Below, piece by piece: positions 57,559 to 64,000 of a DNA stretch of 64,000 nucleotides. The position numbers and the translations under genes were made by a program. The notes below the pieces were generated by a model. That model searched no databases, was not told the DNA's origin, and worked only from the letters and a program-made list of their open reading frames with translations. The first letter of the stretch is position 1. Every line of letters starts with the position of its first letter. This stretch comes from Lysobacter antibioticus HS124 (GTDB lineage: Bacteria > Pseudomonadota > Gammaproteobacteria > Xanthomonadales > Xanthomonadaceae): assembly GCF_000336385.2 (NCBI RefSeq), contig NZ_HG424493.1:1-64000 (forward strand), given 5' to 3'.

Positions 57559-57760
57559 GCTTTGCGGGCCACCGCGGGCTGTCGAATTCCGGGTGCCCGG
57601 CTCGTCGTGGCAATGAGCCGCTCCGACGGCGCTCCGCTGTGCCGCAGTTCGCGGCCGGCGTATGCGCACGGCGTTATGGTGGCGATGCGTGGCGGACCGC
57701 CCGATGCGGTGCCGTCGTCCTGTTCCTGAAACGGGGGCATTCCCCCGATCGGAGGAAGTG

Positions 57761-58117
57761 ATGAGCTACGTCGATGGTTATGTCCTGCCGGTGCCGAAGG
57801 CCAATGTCGCGGCCTATCGCAAACTGGCGCGCAAGGCCGGCAAGATCTGGATGGAACACGGCGCGCTGCAGTACGTCGAAACGATCGCCGACGACGTCAA
57901 GCCGGGCAAGTCCACTTCGTTTCCGCAGAGCGTGAAGCTCAAGCCGGACGAGACGGTGGCGTTCTCGTGGATCGTGTTCAAGTCGCGCAAGCACCGCGAC
58001 AAGGTCAATGCGCTGGTGATGAAGGACCCCCGCCTGGACGGGATGGGGCCGCAGGCGATGCCGTTCGACATGAAGCGGATGATCTTCGGCGGGTTCAAGC
58101 CGATCGTGCAGTTCTGA
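57761..58117 (+). CDS. DUF1428 family protein
   Basis: A 118-residue cytosolic protein of the DUF1428 (YbaA-like) family, with ferredoxin-like features: MSYVDGYVLPVPKANVAAYR, AGKIWMEHGALQYVETIADD, ETVAFSWIVFKSRKHRDKVN and the C-terminal PFDMKRMIFGGFKPIVQF. The start ATG 57761 has a perfect GGAGGAAG 4 nt upstream, with a CGGGGGCATTCCCCCG hairpin just before it that could affect expression. The biochemical function of the family is not established. Confidence 0.9.
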   Translation: MSYVDGYVLPVPKANVAAYRKLARKAGKIWMEHGALQYVETIADDVKPGKSTSFPQSVKLKPDETVAFSWIVFKSRKHRDKVNALVMKDPRLDGMGPQAMPFDMKRMIFGGFKPIVQF

Positions 58118-58265
58118 GCCGCAAGCGCGGCACGCCACGCCGGGCAACGACGAATCCCACAGCCCCCTTTTTCAAAAGGGGAAGCGCGGGCTGGCGTCAG
58201 GCTCGACGGCATCTGGCGTGCTGTGGACGCGGCAGTGCCGGTCTTCGACCGGCATCTGCATCCGC

Positions 58266-58299
58266 ATCCCCAATCCCCAATCCCCAATCCCCAATCCCC
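58266..58299. repeat. Tandem AATCCCC heptamer repeat
   Basis: Four exact AATCCCC units plus a partial one; the reverse complement is the GGGGATT heptamer at 24416-24443. It lies between the convergent DUF1428 and M4 protease genes. Confidence 0.85.
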
Positions 58300-58303
58300 A
58301 ACC

Positions 58304-58332
58304 AAAAAAACCCCGGCCGAAGCCGGGGTTTC
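58304..58332 (-). terminator. Terminator of the M4 protease gene
   Basis: The stem AAACCCCGGC (58308-58317) / GCCGGGGTTT (58322-58331) has a 4-nt loop. On the minus strand it ends in a run of seven T residues (58310-58304), typical of a rho-independent terminator for the protease gene; it may also act on the plus-strand DUF1428 transcript. Confidence 0.9.
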
Positions 58333-58364
58333 TCTTGCTTGACGCCGCTAGGCGCCGATCGCGA

Positions 58365-61016
<2,652 letters not shown>

Positions 61017-61280
61017 TTAGTGGCCGCCGGTGCCGGTATGCCACAGCGGCACGCCGGCCGCGGTGTAGATCACCACGTTGCCGTCGTTCTGCATCAGCAA
61101 CTGGGCCGAAGCCAGGCCGTGGGTGTTGCTGCTCCAGGTCGCGCGGGTGCTGTTGTAGATGACGAAATTGCCGTCGGTCTGCAGGATCGCCGAACTCGGG
61201 CCGTAGCCGGCGGTGATCGACGACCACAGGGCCTGGCCGCTCTGGGTGTAGATCACCAGGTTGCCGTCGCTCTTGCGCAT
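61017..61280 (-). pseudogene. B-lectin domain fragment (probably truncated at the 5' end)
   Basis: This 87-codon stretch encodes three repeats of the bulb-type mannose lectin motif: SDGNLVIYTQSGQALWSS, TDGNFVIYNSTRATWSS and NDGNVVIYTAAGVPLWHT. The consensus is DGNxVIY followed by a W. The apparent start ATG 61280 falls inside the first beta-strand of the domain (GFAMRKSDGNL), and the upstream in-frame codons do not form a signal peptide or a full first strand. I read it as the C-terminal remnant of a larger lectin-containing gene, or a domain whose start was lost. It could alternatively be a tiny functional lectin without export signal. Confidence 0.55.
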
Positions 61281-61485
61281 CGCGAATCCCGGTGGCGACG
61301 TCGATCCGGGTCGCCAAGACGGCGCGCAGTCTAGGCAGGGCGGACCGGGCCGGCAGTGACGGCGGTGCCAAGTCGACGGCCGCTGCGCGGGCGCGGTTGC
61401 GTTCAGTGACGGCAGTCGAACCGACAACGGGCGCGATGGCCTTAACCGATCGTCAGCGAGCGTTCGGGCGGACGGTCGCCGACGG

Positions 61486-61513
61486 TTGTCGATCACCAAG
61501 CCCGCTCTATACT
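61486..61513 (+). promoter_or_regulatory. Promoter of the alpha-2-macroglobulin gene
   Basis: -35 TTGTCG (61486-61491), 16-bp spacer, -10 TATACT (61508-61513), with the start codon 29 nt downstream and AAGGA at 61529-61533 as Shine-Dalgarno. Confidence 0.6.
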
Positions 61514-61541
61514 CGTCGCAGTTTCTGCAAGGACACGCACG

Positions 61542-64000
61542 ATGCGCTCGCACGGCCAGGACGGATCCCCGATGCAACCTCAACCGCGGCGGATGCCGCG
61601 CCCGAGCGCGGTGCGCTCCGCCACCCGCGGCCTGGCCGCGCTGCTGATAGCCGCGACCGCGTTGTTCGCCGGCTGCAAGCGCGACACCAGCGGCCAGCTG
61701 CCGGAAACCAGCGGCGAAGCGATCCAGGCCCAGCGCGAGGCGGTCAAGGGCTTCGGCCTGGTCGCCGCCTACCCGGACCAGAAACGCGACGAACTGGCGA
61801 TCGCGCTGGAATTCAGCCAGCCGCTGGTCGGCACCCAGAGCTTTGACGAACTGATCGCGGTCGCCGACAAGAACGGCGCGGCGGTGCAGGGCAGCTGGGT
61901 GCTGGACGACGACGGCAAGATCCTGCGCTTCCCGCATGTGGAGGCCAGCAAGGACTACGTGGTCACGATCAAGGCGGGGCTGACCGCCGCGGCCGGCGAC
62001 CGCGTCGGCCGGGAGATCCGCAAGGAGGTCTATACCGGGCCGCTGGAGCCGGTGGTCGGTTTCGCCTCGCAGGGCAGCGTGCTGCCGGCGCGCGACAGCC
62101 GCGGCCTGCCGGTGGTGTCGATCAACGTGCCCGAGGTCGACGTCGAGTTCTTGCGGGTCAAGGAAAAAGAGCTGCCCAAGTTCTTCGCCGAGTACCAGCG
62201 CGGCGGCCGCCGCGGCAGCTGGGAGCTGGAGCGCGACTGGGACGACAAGAAGCCGCTGTCGAAGCTGGCCGAGCCGGTCTACGTCAACCGCTTCGTGCTC
62301 GGCGGCAAGCCCAACGAGCGGGTGCTGACCTATCTGCCGCTGCAGGACATCAAGGAACTGCAGGAACCGGGCCTGTACTTCGCGGTGATGAAGCGCGCCG
62401 GCCAGTTCAAGGACGAGTTCGAGACCGCGTTCTTCACCGTCAGCGACCTCGGCCTGCATGCCCGCGCCTACAAGGACAAGCTGTTCGTGCATGTCGCCTC
62501 GCTGGAGACCGGCAAGGCGGTCGGCGGGGTCGAACTCAAGGTGCTCAACGCGCAGGGCGAGCCGGCGTTGAAGGGCGAGACCGACCGCAACGGCAACGCC
62601 ATGCTCGGCTATCGGCTCGACGCCGGCCACGTGCTGATCGCCCAGCGCGGCAGCGACGTGTCGATGCTGCCGTTCAACCAGCCGGCGCTGGACCTGTCCG
62701 AGTTCGCCGTCGCCGGCCGCGAGCAGGCCTGGTTCGACGTATTCGCCTGGTCCGGCCGCGATCTGTACCGCCCCGGCGAGACCGTGCGCCTGTCGGCGCT
62801 GCTGCGCGACCAGGACGGCAAGCCGGTCGACACCAAGGGCAAGCCGCTGCAGCCGGTGTTCCTGCGTTACGTCCAGCCCGACGGCAAGACCTTCCTGGAA
62901 ACCCGCCTGCAGCCCGATCCGCAAGGCTACGTGCGCCATGCCCAGGCGATTCCGGTCGACGCCGCGACCGGCCGCTGGCGGGTCGAGTTCCGCACCGACC
63001 CGGCGAGCAAGGAAGCGGTGCAGGGCATGACCCTGCGCATCGAAGAGTTCCTGCCCGAGCGGCTCAAGCTCGACCTGAAGGCGCCGGAGGTGCTGCGCCC
63101 GGGCCAGCCGTTCAAGCTCGGGGTCGACGCAGCCTATCTGTACGGCGCGCCTGCGGCCGGCAACCGCTTCACCGCCAAGCTCGCGGTGACGGTCGAGCAG
63201 CATCCGCTGGAGCAACTGCCCGGCTACTTCTTCGGCGACCCGACCTTGAGTCTGCCGAAGGAGGCCAAGGACGTGATCGACACGACCCTGGGCCCGGACG
63301 GCAAGCTGGAGCAGGACATCGCCCTGCCGGACGAGGCCAAGCCGGTCAGCACCATCGCCGCGATCGTCACCGGCAGCGTCTACGAGACCGGCGGCCGCAG
63401 CGTCAACCGCAGCCTCAAGCGGGTGTTGTGGCCGGCCGATGCGCTGGTCGGCGTGCGTCCGTTGTTCGACGACAAGGACGGCGCCGCCACCGACAGCAAT
63501 GCCGGCTTCGAGATCGCCCGCGTCGGCAGCGACGGCAAGCCGCGCCCGGGCAAGGGCCTGCGCGTGACCCTGGTGCGCGAGCATCGCGACTACCACTGGA
63601 ACTACGACGACGACGGCGGCTGGGACTACGACTTCACCCGTCGCTACGAGGACGTGCAGGTGCGTACCGTGGACGCCGGCGCCGCGCCGCAGAAGATCGA
63701 TTTCCCGGTCGAATGGGGCGAATATCGGCTCGACGTCTACGACCCGGCGACGCGCCTGACCACGCGCTATCCGTTCCGCGCCGGCTGGAGCTGGGACGAC
63801 CAGAACCGCGGTCTCGACGCGCGTCCGGACAAGGTCAAGCTGGCCCTGGACAAGACCGGCTACCAGGCCGGCGACACCCTGCAGGTGACCCTGACCCCGC
63901 CGCACGAAGGCCCGGGCCTGCTGATGGTCGAAACCGACCGCATGCTGTACGTGCAGGAAATCCAGGCCAAGGCCGGCAGCAAGTTCGAGATTCCGGTCAC
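61542..64000 (+). CDS. Alpha-2-macroglobulin family lipoprotein (3' end outside window)
   Basis: The 819 visible codons begin at ATG 61542, preceded by AAGGA; an in-frame ATG at 61572 is the alternative. A signal sequence ends at the lipobox ALFAGC, anchoring the protein in the periplasm. The sequence shows bacterial A2M features: a first MG-like domain (ELAIALEFSQPLVGTQSFDE), then AWSGRDLYRPGETVRLSALL and VRPLFDDKDGAATDSNAGFE. Such proteins (YfhM type) trap foreign proteases in the periplasm through a thioester, which lies beyond base 64000. In many bacteria pbpC follows, but that region is outside the window. The gene runs divergently from the lectin fragment. Confidence 0.93.
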   Translation, partial: MRSHGQDGSPMQPQPRRMPRPSAVRSATRGLAALLIAATALFAGCKRDTSGQLPETSGEAIQAQREAVKGFGLVAAYPDQKRDELAIALEFSQPLVGTQSFDELIAVADKNGAAVQGSWVLDDDGKILRFPHVEASKDYVVTIKAGLTAAAGDRVGREIRKEVYTGPLEPVVGFASQGSVLPARDSRGLPVVSINVPEVDVEFLRVKEKELPKFFAEYQRGGRRGSWELERDWDDKKPLSKLAEPVYVNRFVLGGKPNERVLTYLPLQDIKELQEPGLYFAVMKRAGQFKDEFETAFFTVSDLGLHARAYKDKLFVHVASLETGKAVGGVELKVLNAQGEPALKGETDRNGNAMLGYRLDAGHVLIAQRGSDVSMLPFNQPALDLSEFAVAGREQAWFDVFAWSGRDLYRPGETVRLSALLRDQDGKPVDTKGKPLQPVFLRYVQPDGKTFLETRLQPDPQGYVRHAQAIPVDAATGRWRVEFRTDPASKEAVQGMTLRIEEFLPERLKLDLKAPEVLRPGQPFKLGVDAAYLYGAPAAGNRFTAKLAVTVEQHPLEQLPGYFFGDPTLSLPKEAKDVIDTTLGPDGKLEQDIALPDEAKPVSTIAAIVTGSVYETGGRSVNRSLKRVLWPADALVGVRPLFDDKDGAATDSNAGFEIARVGSDGKPRPGKGLRVTLVREHRDYHWNYDDDGGWDYDFTRRYEDVQVRTVDAGAAPQKIDFPVEWGEYRLDVYDPATRLTTRYPFRAGWSWDDQNRGLDARPDKVKLALDKTGYQAGDTLQVTLTPPHEGPGLLMVETDRMLYVQEIQAKAGSKFEIPV

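Overview
The window is GC-rich chromosomal DNA (about 70% G+C) from a gammaproteobacterium of the family Xanthomonadaceae, most likely Lysobacter or a close relative. The reasons are the gene orders scpA-scpB-rluB and smc-zipA-ligA-epmA, several large TonB-dependent receptors sitting next to LacI regulators, a XVIPCD-tagged type IV secretion effector, a secreted M4 protease with a P-domain, a GyrA with Gln83, and DUF3011 proteins. I see no phage, insertion sequence, CRISPR array, rRNA or tRNA. Species assignment is inference.

Layout. 1-3181 (minus): rluB (runs off the left edge), scpB, scpA. 3684-5632 (plus): a lipoprotein followed by a XVIPCD effector, a likely immunity/toxin pair. 6033-6625: yciI-bolA. 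6771-24410: a carbohydrate island. It holds a LacI regulator, a TonB receptor with a carboxypeptidase-regulatory-like domain, a PF10091 (GH144-type) lipoprotein, an ABC sugar-binding protein with two permeases and a 1080-residue multidomain glycosidase on the plus strand, then zwf-glk-pgl on the minus strand, then the ABC ATPase on the plus strand. Three near-identical 14-bp operator sites precede the regulator, the receptor and the distant ATPase, so these look like one regulon. Imported sugar would feed glucokinase, G6P dehydrogenase and 6-phosphogluconolactonase, and then the Entner-Doudoroff route.

24740-29454 (minus): a TonB receptor, a small secreted protein and a PsrA-like TetR regulator. 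29891-32808 (plus): a lipoprotein, a DUF2235 lipase and a coiled-coil membrane protein, a second probable effector/immunity cassette. 33007-41319 (minus): a second sugar locus with a LacI regulator, a GH65 phosphorylase fused to beta-phosphoglucomutase, a TonB receptor and an MFS transporter. Its promoter carries a perfect -35 hexamer between two operator-like palindromes.

41658-58117 (plus): mostly housekeeping genes. They are smc, zipA, ligA (with an atypical in-frame insertion), epmA, two DUF3011 paralogues, mtnA, gyrA, yceI and a DUF1428 gene. 58365-64000: an M4 metalloprotease (minus), a B-lectin fragment (minus) and an alpha-2-macroglobulin lipoprotein (plus) that runs off the right edge.

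Intergenic DNA carries three repeat families: a REP-like palindrome (twice arranged as an inverted pair), a CCCCGC-n-GCGGGG palindrome, and tandem GGGGATT heptamers. Both partners of the SMC-ScpAB condensin are present, about 38 kb apart. The most interesting items are the two effector/immunity cassettes, the LacI-operator regulon, the ligA insertion and the GH65-PGM fusion with its composite operator.
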